Below the pieces are notes generated by a model that saw nothing but the letters and a program-made list of their open reading frames with translations, was not told the origin of the DNA and did not search any database. Shown here one piece after another: positions 30,581 through 40,366 of a stretch of 64,000 bases of DNA. A program made the position numbers and the translations under genes. The stretch's first letter is position 1; each line of letters starts with the position of its first letter. The DNA is from Setoptus koraiensis (lineage: Eukaryota; Arthropoda): positions 7,130,001-7,194,000 of the forward strand of contig CM106585.1 of NCBI GenBank assembly GCA_048013815.1, in the 5' to 3' direction.

Positions 30581-31345
30581 CAAAGAGCAACAATGTTAAC
30601 ATTGTTTAACTTATTGGGCGTCATTTATAACAAGCCTAGAGTGTAGTTCAAGATATTGACACTCTCCCGGTGAACCATTCTATCACTCTACTGAAATGAG
30701 CACAATCAACCCTATAGTAAATACATCTAACATGCTCATACTAAATGCTTGTAACCTGGCAATGTTGCGCTCAAATGTAATGAGTTTCACATAAACTATA
30801 ATAAGCGATACGATTAAGTTTTAAAACAATTGTATGGCAAATTTGTAAAATCATGCAACACTTACATACCGTTTGGTATGCAACCATTTAAATTAAAATC
30901 TACCATGATCAACAACAACAGCAACCTGTCAAGTATCGCATATGTGTGCCATACATCTACCTCGGCCAGGCAATAACTTGCCAAACCCCCTCCTCATCAC
31001 TATCAGTCTATGGCGGTTCAAGAGTAAACGCTCCGGCTAATACATGTGAATGTATGTTTAGATAGATTATCTATTTGAACTGGAACAACACAACAAACTG
31101 CACCAATTCGAAGAAAAAGAATTGCGTGATGCAAGAATTGACAAAATAGATTTATCCCCTGCATGCCATGTTATACCATGATGCAGAACATGATATAGCG
31201 TGCGAGAAGAGACACAGTATGCTGCTGATGCCAGTTATTAACTTATATTGCCGTTTATGGACCTATTTTATGGATATTTTGTTTTTTAGTTTTTGTAGAT
31301 ACGCATAAACGCACAGACACATTGATTAATAATTTATCTATTTGT

Positions 31346-32218
31346 CTACCAGTCCGATGCTCCACCCCAGTCGCCACTGTGCTTGGGATCTTCAGGCATT
31401 TGTGCTGACCAATCTGATTGAGTCATTTGTGGCACATGTAACGGAACTTCTGCCATTGGTACGGGCTCCATCATGTCCGCTGCTCCGCCCCATCTCTCCT
31501 CGTAGCCGGCCTTCTCGTCTAGTTTTGGTGCCAAGACACCGCCGTCGCGTGCTCCAGTTGTCACAGCGGCCACTTGTTCCTCTTTTTCGGTTTCTTCCGC
31601 GTCTCTAAAGAAGTACAAGTCCACCATAACGTCCCATGGGCGTTCACGTGAGATGGTACCTCTCATTCTCAGTACTTCGCGCGCTAGCATCCACCACATA
31701 AGACCAATGGACAAAACGTTCTTGTTATTACATGGTATAGCTATGTCTACGTGCTTGACTGGCGAATCTGTATTACAGAATGCAATAACTGGTATATTAA
31801 CGTAACTGGACTCGGTGATGGGCTGATGGTCAACGCGTGGATCAGTTATAATCAATAATCTTGGTTCCCTAAAAGCGGCCTGGCTTTGATTGGTGAATGC
31901 TCCTGGAGTGAAACGGCCAGCAATTGAGGTAGCCCCAGTTGCGGCTGAAAATTTTAGCACAGCTCGCTGACCATAGACCCTGGTGGAGACGGCATAAATG
32001 TCGGCCGGGTTCTCGATGGCACAGATAGCTCTAGCTGCCAATAACAATTTCTCCCAGGTCTTCTTCAAATTCATAATGTAAATTCCATCGGCTCTTCTCT
32101 TGTAGGTATATTGTTGCATTTGATAGTCCAAACTCTTAGTTCCGATGTGTGTGCCACAAGCCAAAAACTTGGTGACATCGTCCTGTTTGATCGCCAATAC
32201 AGATGAACCTGCCGACAT
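31346..32218 (-). CDS. RpSA: 40S ribosomal protein SA (uS2)
   Basis: Cytosolic small-subunit ribosomal protein, also known as the laminin receptor precursor. 290 residues, single coding exon, ATG at 32218. The uS2 core is very highly conserved: [55 protein letters not shown] and [18 protein letters not shown]. The acidic C-terminal tail has WGG/DWGG repeats ([21 protein letters not shown]), typical of animal RPSA. A pyrimidine-rich tract ending in AG at 32253 on the minus strand looks like the acceptor of a 5' UTR intron. A TCTCTTTAC pyrimidine tract near 32450 on this strand resembles the TCT/TOP start of ribosomal protein genes. Confidence 0.97.
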   Translation of the reverse strand: MSAGSSVLAIKQDDVTKFLACGTHIGTKSLDYQMQQYTYKRRADGIYIMNLKKTWEKLLLAARAICAIENPADIYAVSTRVYGQRAVLKFSAATGATSIAGRFTPGAFTNQSQAAFREPRLLIITDPRVDHQPITESSYVNIPVIAFCNTDSPVKHVDIAIPCNNKNVLSIGLMWWMLAREVLRMRGTISRERPWDVMVDLYFFRDAEETEKEEQVAAVTTGARDGGVLAPKLDEKAGYEERWGGAADMMEPVPMAEVPLHVPQMTQSDWSAQMPEDPKHSGDWGGASDW

Positions 32219-32735
32219 GGTGATTTTTGCTGTTGATAATTGTTGTTTCTAGCTATATGAAAACAAGAAAAACCTAATTATTAGCTAGTGCCTAATTATT
32301 CTAGTCTTGAGTATAAACTAGTCCGACGATAGTAGCTATTGATAGGAATAATAATTGACCACAATGATGGATGCCGGTGAAATATCCTGTAAATACTAGC
32401 AATAGTGAAAGAAGTGTGCGAGTGTGATCCAATGCGACTGCAGCGAGTAAAGAGAGAATTTAGCTTCCGCTCTTTTACATGTGCTTAATGTGTGCGACAG
32501 AACCAGCAGCAACACTGTGCCGAATCACCAGAGATGCTCAGGCGCTGAGGCGCGAAAATTCAAAGCTCAAAAATTGCCGATTTTCAATCGATCTTATTCT
32601 ATCGGATACATGAGACGTGACAACACTTTCCTTAGCTAACTATTGACTCGTCAACAAATAAAGTATAATGTCATCAAAATGAAATGTTAACATTTCATTA
32701 TTAGATGTTTATTTCGACATGGCTCAGGACAAGAG
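32219..32735. promoter_or_regulatory. RPSA promoter and leader region
   Basis: Lies between the RPSA ATG and the mL49 stop, both minus strand. It contains the probable 5' UTR intron acceptor (about 32253) and pyrimidine-rich initiator-like tracts near 32446-32480. No other gene is seen. Confidence 0.4.
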
Positions 32736-33611
32736 CTAAAACCCTTTTGAATGCAACCAATCCACGATAGCCCCTAAATGTTTGCCTCTAAATAAGACAC
32801 AACCGTCTGGTTCTTGTACACTGGTCAATATACGCCTCTTTGTTTCAGATATACTCTCGAGATGCAGCCGCAACTCTTCTTCGAACTGCCAAAGATCACC
32901 AGAGATCCGTCTGACAATCGTATGACATTCCTGGGGATCATCGTGTAGCCTGTAATAAACAGGAAGGACATAATTTCTCGTTCTTGCCACAAAATATGGC
33001 AAATCAGGAGGATTCTCTGTCGGTGGTATGTAGCCACAAGCTGTTGGCTCTACGGCTTTATTGTTGCTCCTAAACACCGGTCTTGGCGCGATCCTGATCT
33101 TGGCCAACCTCTCCACATGCGACCACAATTCAGGTGTAGTTATATTTTTGACTTTTGTGAACACACTTTCGGTTCCCTCATCCGCAGCATCGGCATATAT
33201 TGATTTGAATGGCTCCTCTTGAGGATTCACATAGTCCATTATGACATCAGGCTTGAAAAGAGGATCAAAAAAATCTGGTCGCTTCTGGATATCTTCAATC
33301 TCGGACTCATTATACTTTTGATATGGTAGCTTATAGTCCTCCAATGGTGATAGCATCGATCTAGATTTGCGCCTTGGAGGAATTGTTTTCTCTTCCTTAG
33401 GTATCTTCCACTTTAGGGGTGTATCGGTTCGTTGTGCCAATTTCAAGTTATCAAATCTATTGTAAATTGCATAATTCTTCTCAGCATTGTTCCTCTTTCT
33501 GACTGCAAGTCGCAGCGTTCTAACGTTTGTCCGGTAAATCAATGGTGCTTTCGTGGCTTTCAACACCAATTCTGATATAGGAGAAAATGCTGGACAAAAT
33601 ATAGTTGCCAT
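32736..33611 (-). CDS. mRpL49: Mitochondrial large-subunit ribosomal protein mL49, N-terminally extended
   Basis: Component of the mitochondrial 39S ribosomal subunit. 291 residues from ATG 33611; the frame continues upstream without ATG. The C-terminal 100 residues match mL49: GYIPPTENPPDLPYFVARTR, then LPVYYRL, TIVRRISGDLWQFEEELRLH and the terminal VDWLHSKGF, which corresponds to the KAWLLEKGF-type ending. Human mL49 is about 166 residues. Here about 120 extra residues precede the conserved part, basic and with FDPLFKPDVIMDYVNPQEEP. The first 35 residues are basic and hydroxylated, as expected for mitochondrial import. It shares a 322-base divergent promoter with MED11. Confidence 0.75.
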   Translation of the reverse strand: MATIFCPAFSPISELVLKATKAPLIYRTNVRTLRLAVRKRNNAEKNYAIYNRFDNLKLAQRTDTPLKWKIPKEEKTIPPRRKSRSMLSPLEDYKLPYQKYNESEIEDIQKRPDFFDPLFKPDVIMDYVNPQEEPFKSIYADAADEGTESVFTKVKNITTPELWSHVERLAKIRIAPRPVFRSNNKAVEPTACGYIPPTENPPDLPYFVARTRNYVLPVYYRLHDDPQECHTIVRRISGDLWQFEEELRLHLESISETKRRILTSVQEPDGCVLFRGKHLGAIVDWLHSKGF

Positions 33612-33933
33612 CGTTGTCTGTTTTTCGAAGCGAGTATAAGTGAGTCCAGGCAAAACGAGTTGGCCGAAGAATATAGAATTTTAGGATACAACGTGTGGTG
33701 TAAGTCAGCTCGCTACATGTATTGCGTTGAGTTTGTGACCTGAGCTGACAGAAACACATGTTTTCTGAACATGCTTACTAGTGTTACACTAGTAGTGTAT
33801 TTATTGTTTTGAAGTTTGGTTTTATAACACGCGCTTCAATCTTGTGTTTTCAATATTTTCTAGTGACCAAGACATTACAACTAGCAATTAATTTTATTAA
33901 TAATATCACACACAAATGTGGTTTCTGTAAGTG
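33612..33933. promoter_or_regulatory. Bidirectional promoter of mL49 and MED11 with a 19-base palindrome
   Basis: 322 bases separate the two divergent start codons. At 33776-33794 lies TACTAGTGTTACACTAGTA, a perfect palindrome about one central base, placed near the middle of the interval. No TATA box was seen on either side. Confidence 0.5.
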
Positions 33934-34269
33934 ATGGCCCAAACAAAAGAACTTCAGAAGTTGGCTGAAATAGAAAAGGACTTGGTTGATTCGTTAAACA
34001 TGGCCAGTCAAACTCTGTCAGAGCTCAGCAAAGAAAAACCCAGTGTTAAAAGTGTCGAAAACAGCGCCTTCTCATTCCTAAACAAACTAGAAAAAGTAGA
34101 GATTGATTTGACGCAACAAATAGCATATCTACAACGCGCTTCCACGGGTCAATCACATGAAGGATCCTCTTACGGTTGCCAGAAAGATCTCAAGATGGCA
34201 CAATTCAGATTAGAGCACGCCAAGAGACGGTTGGGAGAACTTGAGGCCATCGCCAATAATACTGGCTAA
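33934..34269 (+). CDS. MED11: Mediator complex subunit 11
   Basis: Head-module Mediator subunit that contacts RNA polymerase II machinery with MED22. 111 residues, ATG 33934, one exon. LAEIEKDLVDSLNMASQTLS, ELSKEK, LTQQIAYLQRASTG and GQSHEGSSYGCQKDLKMAQF match the family; human MED11 has ELSKEK and GQPHEGSSY at the same places. It is helical throughout and of usual length (human 117). Its last 20 codons overlap the C-terminal codons of the opposite-strand peptidase homologue (34210-34269). Confidence 0.9.
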   Translation: MAQTKELQKLAEIEKDLVDSLNMASQTLSELSKEKPSVKSVENSAFSFLNKLEKVEIDLTQQIAYLQRASTGQSHEGSSYGCQKDLKMAQFRLEHAKRRLGELEAIANNTG

Positions 34270-36680
34270 TCTATCCATTAAGTCATCTTCATCATCCACG
34301 TCGAACAGTGACTTAATTATTCTATCGCTAGTTTGTCGGATAATCTCATAATCCGCCGAGGAGGCATCGTTCGGAATCTGATAGATGTTGAAACATTCAG
34401 TTGCTATCAGTTTTGACCAAATTTCACCGTAATAAAGGCCAGCTCTAATTGTATGTAGATCCAATTCGCCACAGTAATGAAAAGTTGTGGGATCGTGAGA
34501 GAAAGGTTTATAAATAGTGTACAACTTTTTTGCCACCCTTCCGGCATCCGTGAGAGATGTATTGAACTCTATATCTAAGTGTGACTTGTATAATTCATGG
34601 GAGTTGCGTACAGAGTTGAAGTAAGTCAAAGACTTCAGTAATCTCTCAATGATGTCCTGACTTAGATGTTTGCCGCTCTTTCTGTCATAGCTACAAGATT
34701 GTAGAACTCTAGGATCTTTTAGAAGCCATGAAACAAACAAATTGGGTAATATGCGATTTGTATCTGCCTTGAATGGTCCCTTCAAGTTGAGTTCATAAAA
34801 TTCATCATTATACAATAACTCTTGAATTATTGTACCAACTCCTTGAAATAGATTTTGTATGTCCACCTGCGACATAAATGCTTCGCTGCCTGAACTTTTT
34901 CTCAGCCCATTACTCAAATATAAAGAGGCTTTGGATCCCAATTGATTGCTTCTACCTCTTATACGCCCCATAACGCAACCAGATGCGTGAATATCTAATT
35001 TGGTGAACGGGTCGTAATAGAAAGTGCCTAAATTTTCACCTTTATAAGATACCATGTACTTTTTTACATCTTTGTTCCAAACGTAGGAATCGTCGGGATT
35101 CACACGTACAACGGTTATATCGAAATAGTTTTTGAGAAAGTCTTGAAGACCTTGAAAGACTTTGGCGTAGGGGAACATCCTGTCGATTTCTCTTTCCTTG
35201 AGTTTAACGAGTTTTTCTTGTTTATATTTATGAATCCAGTATTCAATATCTGCCTCCTGAATCTCCCCATCATAGTTGTCATCGTTGTGGCTTGAGGCAA
35301 ATTCCTTAAGTTCATCTAGTCTCTTTTGAAATATGGCAAAGTTAGTTTTATTTAATTTGCTCAATGTCTTCAATATCAATTCGGTTGATTGTTCATGAGC
35401 ATCGGGTCTCTTGAACTCAAAATAGTTCCTGCATTTAAAATTGTCTGCTATCTTCATTCTTCCCAGTCTGAGATTTTCTATTACCCTGTAATTGTTGTAT
35501 CGCGGACTACCACCCGGTGAACAAAGTCTGTTTAAGGTCCTGTAAAACGTCCGCCTGATATCACTATCTGGACACAATTTGATGAACAATTGACAGTTTT
35601 GTGTGTTAACATCTAACGGAGTCCTTAATTTGTGGTGAGTCGAATCATCGATCGACAATTCCGGCGTTACAGCTTTCAAAATATCTGGATCATCAATTGT
35701 TCGAGTAAAAGAGGCAGCGGCTCCATAGTAGTTGTCATGCATAGATCTTAGATGAATCTTTAGATGAGATTCTAGCCGATCTAAGGCGTTTTTGGCCTCC
35801 ACTCTGAGAGTAGATCCATAGTTCTTCGACTCTTGAACGTACATTTCTAGCATTTTTCGCACGCTTCTATCATAGTCTTTCGACATTTTGGCTAGACTTT
35901 CGATGGTATTCATGATTTTGTCAGATTGGTATACTTTCCTGCGCACCTCAAGACATCTCTGTGGTAAACTAGAGCCATTTAGTGCAATAAACTGCGAGTT
36001 CTTCACGTGCCACATGAGATACATAATCTGATAGGCCGAGTCTAGTTTGAACAGGCCGTCTTCAATTGTAAGGAATAACTTTCTCGGGTCTTTCAATATA
36101 GTCTCTGAATGAATCCACATGATGATAATTAGTAAAGAATAATCATGGTCAATAAAGAATAAGTTAGGCAGACTTACTATGCGCTGGTGGTATCTATCGG
36201 ATGATTATTGAGAATTGTCAAACTTACCGTTAGCATCGAGGTACGTGAGATTCTCTATAAGAGCTGAGAATTCTCCCATTGTTTTGCCTAGAGCTAAGTA
36301 GCATTTCTCGAAGTCTATCTTAGAGAAATCAATTCTATCATTCGCGTGAGCAGCAAAGTTAATAACTTCATTGTTCTCTGGCGTTTCGGCTGGTATCTCT
36401 GGTAAACTGATGAATGGGGAAACATCATCGTTGCGTTAATGTACTGAGACTATTAACAGATAGTTGGATATTAAGAGATTATCGGAAGTACTTACGCTAC
36501 GAAGAAATCTTCCCTCTTCGAAGTATCTAGTATCTCCTGGTCAGGATAGGCTGTGGACAGAAATCTATGTGATGAGGGTCTTAAACTGTGTCCCCAGAAA
36601 ACTTGTTTGCACGATCTGATGCTGATGTTGTTGACATGAAGAACTTTCCTCAGATTGACCAATGATCTGTGGCAAATCAT
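34210..36680 (-). CDS. Mitochondrial intermediate peptidase homologue (M3 family), zinc site lost (three exons)
   Basis: Exons are 36496-36680, 36228-36406 and 34210-36104; introns 89 and 123 bases, phases 2 and 1; product 752 residues (human MIPEP 713). The first 45 residues are basic and hydroxylated, a mitochondrial presequence. The body has the M3 helical fold. The segment before the active site (LYLSNGLRKSSGSEAF..VDIQNLF) aligns with MIPEP. Where MIPEP has HEMGH, this protein has QGVGT (Q542-T546, 34831-34845). The downstream Glu ligand region (DFAEVPS in MIPEP) reads DTNRILPN, and the HLVGY substrate loop is not conserved. Both zinc His, the general-base Glu and the third ligand are therefore gone, while 752 codons remain open and introns are intact. 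It should be a non-catalytic member. Tail-to-tail overlap with MED11. Confidence 0.8.
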
Positions 36681-37028
36681 TGTTCCGCCAAGAATAAATT
36701 GGTTTTTTCTATATCGAATGTGTGAATTAGCTTATCAGGTTGATAATTAGGAAATATATTCACAAAATCCAATGTGAAGTCAGATTGTATACCAACATTA
36801 AACAATGGTAGAATAAAACAGCGCGTGGATGCAGCTGAAACTATGGTGCACCGTGCACCATGCTTACGAACACATGGTTTCTTTTATTTTGTTTTGCCTA
36901 CAAGGCACCGCATGGTGAAAGACAGTATCATTATTGCAGTCTATCTAAATAAATTTTATATGATTATTGAATGCAATTCCAAGTAAAACTGAAATAATAT
37001 AACTAATTTTCTAGACAGTTATTTCGGT
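36681..37028. promoter_or_regulatory. Divergent promoter of the peptidase homologue and MRPL15, with a 19-base palindrome
   Basis: 348 bases lie between two divergent start codons. At 36843-36861 lies ATGGTGCACCGTGCACCAT, a perfect palindrome about a central base, similar in size and placement to the one in the mL49/MED11 promoter. No TATA box was seen. Confidence 0.45.
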
Positions 37029-37892
37029 ATGACTACATCAGAGAAAGCAATCAAGTTATTGAAATACCTCCCGAGGTTGAGCTCAGATAATCTTGTCAAA
37101 TCTCCATATAAAGAAAAGAAGGTTAGTAAATTAAAACGATTCGAGAGGCCATACCCAGTCAAATCACATGAAGAAAGACAAAGATGGCATCCTTTAGGTT
37201 ACGAGCCTGGCAGAACACCATGGTACCTCAAGGCTCCAGCTGAGAACTACTATAAAAACTTTGATGCAAGGCGCCAATATCCACCTTTGTCATTGCATAC
37301 ACTTCAAATGCTGATCGACACTCATCTTGTGGATACCACTCTACCTATAGATTTAGCAACCATATGCAACAGCAACCATTTTGACTGTGTACCTTCAGAT
37401 AATCATTATGGTGTACACCTTACAGATGAAGGCATGGACAATTTTGTAGCTTGTGTCAATATCGAGGTACAATATGCAAGAGAGCCCGTAATAGCTGCAA
37501 TTGAACGCAGTGGTGGTCGGATAACAACGGCTTTTTTTGATATTAAATCAGTCTCCGCACTTTGTAACCCATATAAATTTTTCCAACGTGGTGAGCCAAT
37601 CCCTAAAAGGTTATACCCACCGCGGGATGCAATTGACTATTATACTAACCCAAAGAATAGAGGATATTTAGCTGACCCTGAGGAGATTGAAAAAGAACGT
37701 TTCATTTTATCTCAGAAATACGGCTACGAGATCCCGGAAGTGAAAGATGAACAAATGAAAAAAACTCTAGCTGTAAGGAAGCACGCGAGACAGATTTTCT
37801 TTGGTCTAGAACCAGGCTACTACATCAATCTCAAAGATAAGCAAATACTTGAGCCTGATGATGAAGAGCTCCTCCTATACTACCGGGGTTGA
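37029..37892 (+). CDS. mRpL15: Mitochondrial large-subunit ribosomal protein uL15m
   Basis: 39S subunit protein. 287 residues, one exon, ATG 37029. The N terminus AIKLLKYLPRLSSDNL matches the ALDLLRGLPRVSLANL-type start of the family. LGYEPGRTPWYLKAP, RRQYPPLSLHTLQMLIDTHL, NIEVQYAREPVIAAIERSGG, TTAFFDIKSV, GEPIPKRLYPP, KNRGYLADPEE and ARQIFFGLEPGYYIN are all conserved in place, and the length equals human MRPL15 (296). The presequence is short, as in other animals. Confidence 0.95.
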   Translation: MTTSEKAIKLLKYLPRLSSDNLVKSPYKEKKVSKLKRFERPYPVKSHEERQRWHPLGYEPGRTPWYLKAPAENYYKNFDARRQYPPLSLHTLQMLIDTHLVDTTLPIDLATICNSNHFDCVPSDNHYGVHLTDEGMDNFVACVNIEVQYAREPVIAAIERSGGRITTAFFDIKSVSALCNPYKFFQRGEPIPKRLYPPRDAIDYYTNPKNRGYLADPEEIEKERFILSQKYGYEIPEVKDEQMKKTLAVRKHARQIFFGLEPGYYINLKDKQILEPDDEELLLYYRG

Positions 37893-38225
37893 TTGGTTAT
37901 CTATCCACCCAATCGAATTTGAATATTAGTATTCAAAGTGAGCATGAAATTATTCGGAAATTATTGAATTGAAACCACTCACGGAGGGAGGTAGTTTAGA
38001 ATAAGTTTTATAACGATGGTTACAATAAAATTAATCTAGAGTTTAGTGTCCGAACGCGTCAATCCATGAAAATATTTCTCGAAATGGAGAGGAGGTTATA
38101 GTGCTCCATTATAATTTATATAATAATTTAGAAATCAAATTAGTACCATTTTGCTCGAAAGAGAAGATCTCTCTTGAAGGTGGAAGAGCACAGAATAAGA
38201 TTGATCAGATCCTAATCGATAGTGT
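37893..38225. other. Intergenic between convergent MRPL15 and MED27
   Basis: 333 bases of AT-rich sequence holding two 3' UTRs. AATAAAATTAATCTAG near 38024 may supply the polyadenylation signal of MRPL15. Nothing else is seen. Confidence 0.4.
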
Positions 38226-39519
38226 TTAACGGCAGCTTTGGTGGTGTGGTTCAAATCCCGTGCGATAATCTCGGCATATAGGCGGTAAAAAGTTGCGAAG
38301 TCTCGTGTTACATTTGGAGCATGATGCCGAAAATAGATTGCCGTATGAGGCTAGCCAACTCTATATTTGAAAAAAGTTTAAAATATATTTAAGTCGAAGA
38401 TTTTTCAGTTAGAATCTTTTTTTGGTACAATGCTCAACGAAGATAGAGTTGAATACTTACTAGGAATGTTTTCAAAGCTATCGGAGGATTTTGAGGATAT
38501 TGAAAATGCAACATAGCCATATTAGCTTGTTGCGTTATCTTCCTGAACACTAGATACTTTGATTCAGACCATATGTCAACTTCACTGTCTGGATCAACAA
38601 ATTCTGTCTGTGTGTCAGTAGGGCTTTTCATTTTTTGTTGTTGTTGTTGCACATTTGTAACTTTTGTTGTAGATTTGTTGAAGTGGTCTTGTGACCCACT
38701 CACAGCAAATGATTCGTGGTGGGCCTTTATGACGAGGGCATCCAAAACTTTGCCACGTAGTACTAGAACTGCTTTCAAAATTCTGTTCAAACTCAGTTGT
38801 ACTATAGCTGTTGACATACCAAACGGTGTAGAGTATTGAACTTCTACGGTTGGATTGTGTTTGGCAAAATAATTTATAACATCTCTCAAATTATCCGAGG
38901 GCATTTGAGTTATTGTTGGTTTGTTTAATTGTTGCAGAGACATGTAGGGATTGAATAAGGCTCTTCTTTGACATTTAAAGCCGGGGAAAAAAGTTCTCCT
39001 CAGTGATTGCTGTTGCAATAATTGATTACACAGAAGAGAATATTCGTGCATATTATCGTACATTTTCAATGTTTTACACATATCTGTGTATAGATTGTTT
39101 TGCTCGGAGATGAGATCGTGTCCCAAATGTGCAGATTCGCCCAATGTTGTAGTGAGCGATGACGCCGCTACCATCTCGACGCCCTCGTCTATTGTCTTCA
39201 AAATGGTATATATCTTGCTAATGGATGCAGAGACGAAATTGACAAGATCCTGGTTGGACTGTTTGTCTTGTTGCTTTAAGACGCGGCAATCAGGCGAAGA
39301 TATCTTACAATTGACATGATGATTTGATCCTATCAACATCAAGTGCTCCTCTAGGCTGGCTTGAGCACCGCTGGTGGCCGACTGGTGTCGAGATTCTTGT
39401 TCTGGTGGTCCATTGTCGGCTAAAGTAGAGAAAAGTTCTGTGACAGATAACCGTAGAACTCTGACGCTGTTTATGAGGTTGGTCACAATTTCTAAATGTG
39501 CCTTATGGTCACTGGTCAT
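38226..39519 (-). CDS. MED27: Mediator complex subunit 27 (two exons)
   Basis: Tail/upper-head Mediator subunit. Exon 1 is 38461-39519 and exon 2 is 38226-38360, with a 100-base phase-0 intron. The product is 397 residues (human 311). The conserved end of exon 1, VDIWSESKYLVFRKITQQAN and LHFQYPQNPP, matches LDIWSKSNYQVFQKVTDHAT and LHYQLPQMPD of the human protein. Exon 2, which is only 45 codons, supplies the terminal zinc-binding part: SWLASYGNLFSASCSKC, RNFLPPICRDYRT and the final HHQSCR, matching WLRSYIKLFQAPCQRC, LPPTWRDFRT and FHDTCR. Extra length lies in a polar insertion at residues 40-90 and in a Q-rich insertion before VDIWS. The start at 39519 is the first ATG of the open frame. Confidence 0.9.
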
Positions 39520-40225
39520 TGTTCCTGGTGATTGTGTATCATTGATTGAAATGTGATGAATTTTTTGAATTTTTTGTTGAAGATTAAATATTTCCCTTTA
39601 TAGCCTCAAATCACTTCCAACTGATTGAATTCTGTGCGGTTATTTGAATAATATGATGACGACTTCGACGACGAAGAAGGCTTTTTTTTATTCAATGGCT
39701 GCACCAACATGTTCATTTCGACTAATAACAACATGCAAAGAGGTGCACGATGCCGGTGCTGCTGCAGCATTGACGATTCCACGAGCAGATGAATGACTAT
39801 CGGCGGCGTTGTGGAGGAACAGCTGATTTTAGAGCTGGTAGAAATTTTGTTCCCTAGATGTCGCCTACGAAGCGGAATCATGAAAAGAGCCGGCACAGTC
39901 GAGTGGAGCTTCGCCGGGGACCATATGCTGTAATTGGTGTAGTATGTCCAATTACGAAACATGTAGACATGACCATAAGGACAACCGGCACGGACATGGA
40001 CACACCAGCGAGACCAAGAAAAGGAAGATTTTAAAAAAAAATCTATAAGAGAAAAGTGAAAATCGAATAAAGAGTAACATCGACAATGAGAGAATTTGTT
40101 ACAAGTGAGACGCATGGTTTGTATATGAAAATATGAGCAAATGAAATGATTTATTGAAATTTAAATGTTGAGCTGCTCATCTGTTGTAGTCTTTGATTTG
40201 TGTTGTGATGTGTATTGTAATTGTG

Positions 40226-40263
<38 letters not shown>

Positions 40264-40366
40264 TGTTTGTTTGTTTGTAGGTATACGTGTGTGTGTTGTT
40301 ATTGATGTTGTTGTTATTTTTTATCAATTAATATTAATATTATTATATTTATTATTATAATTAGTG
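39520..40366. other. Region between MED27 and Myc, no supported gene
   Basis: Contains the MED27 promoter and the Myc 3' flank. A 169-codon minus-strand frame at 39606-40115 opens with ATG, but it is Ser/Cys/His-rich and resembles no family I know. A (GT)n microsatellite occupies 40226-40258. Confidence 0.35.
40226..40258. repeat. (GT)n microsatellite
   Basis: About 30 bases of GT dinucleotides in the 3' flank of Myc. Confidence 0.85.

Larger units (their letters stand above)
30082..31345. other. Upstream region of catalase and 3' flank of RPSA, no gene seen
   Basis: AT-rich. It contains the catalase TATA box and a (TC)n microsatellite at 30550-30580. No other coding or RNA feature was recognised. 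Confidence 0.45.

Noticed and set aside
38245-38262. tRNA T-arm-like GGTTCAAATCCCG
   Set aside because: It is the reverse complement of MED27 exon 2 coding sequence, and no matching acceptor or anticodon arms flank it.
39606-40115. 169-codon minus-strand open frame between MED27 and Myc
   Set aside because: It begins with ATG but resembles no family, is Ser/Cys/His-rich with homopolymer stretches, and lies in the expected promoter and 3' UTR space. RNA evidence would be needed.
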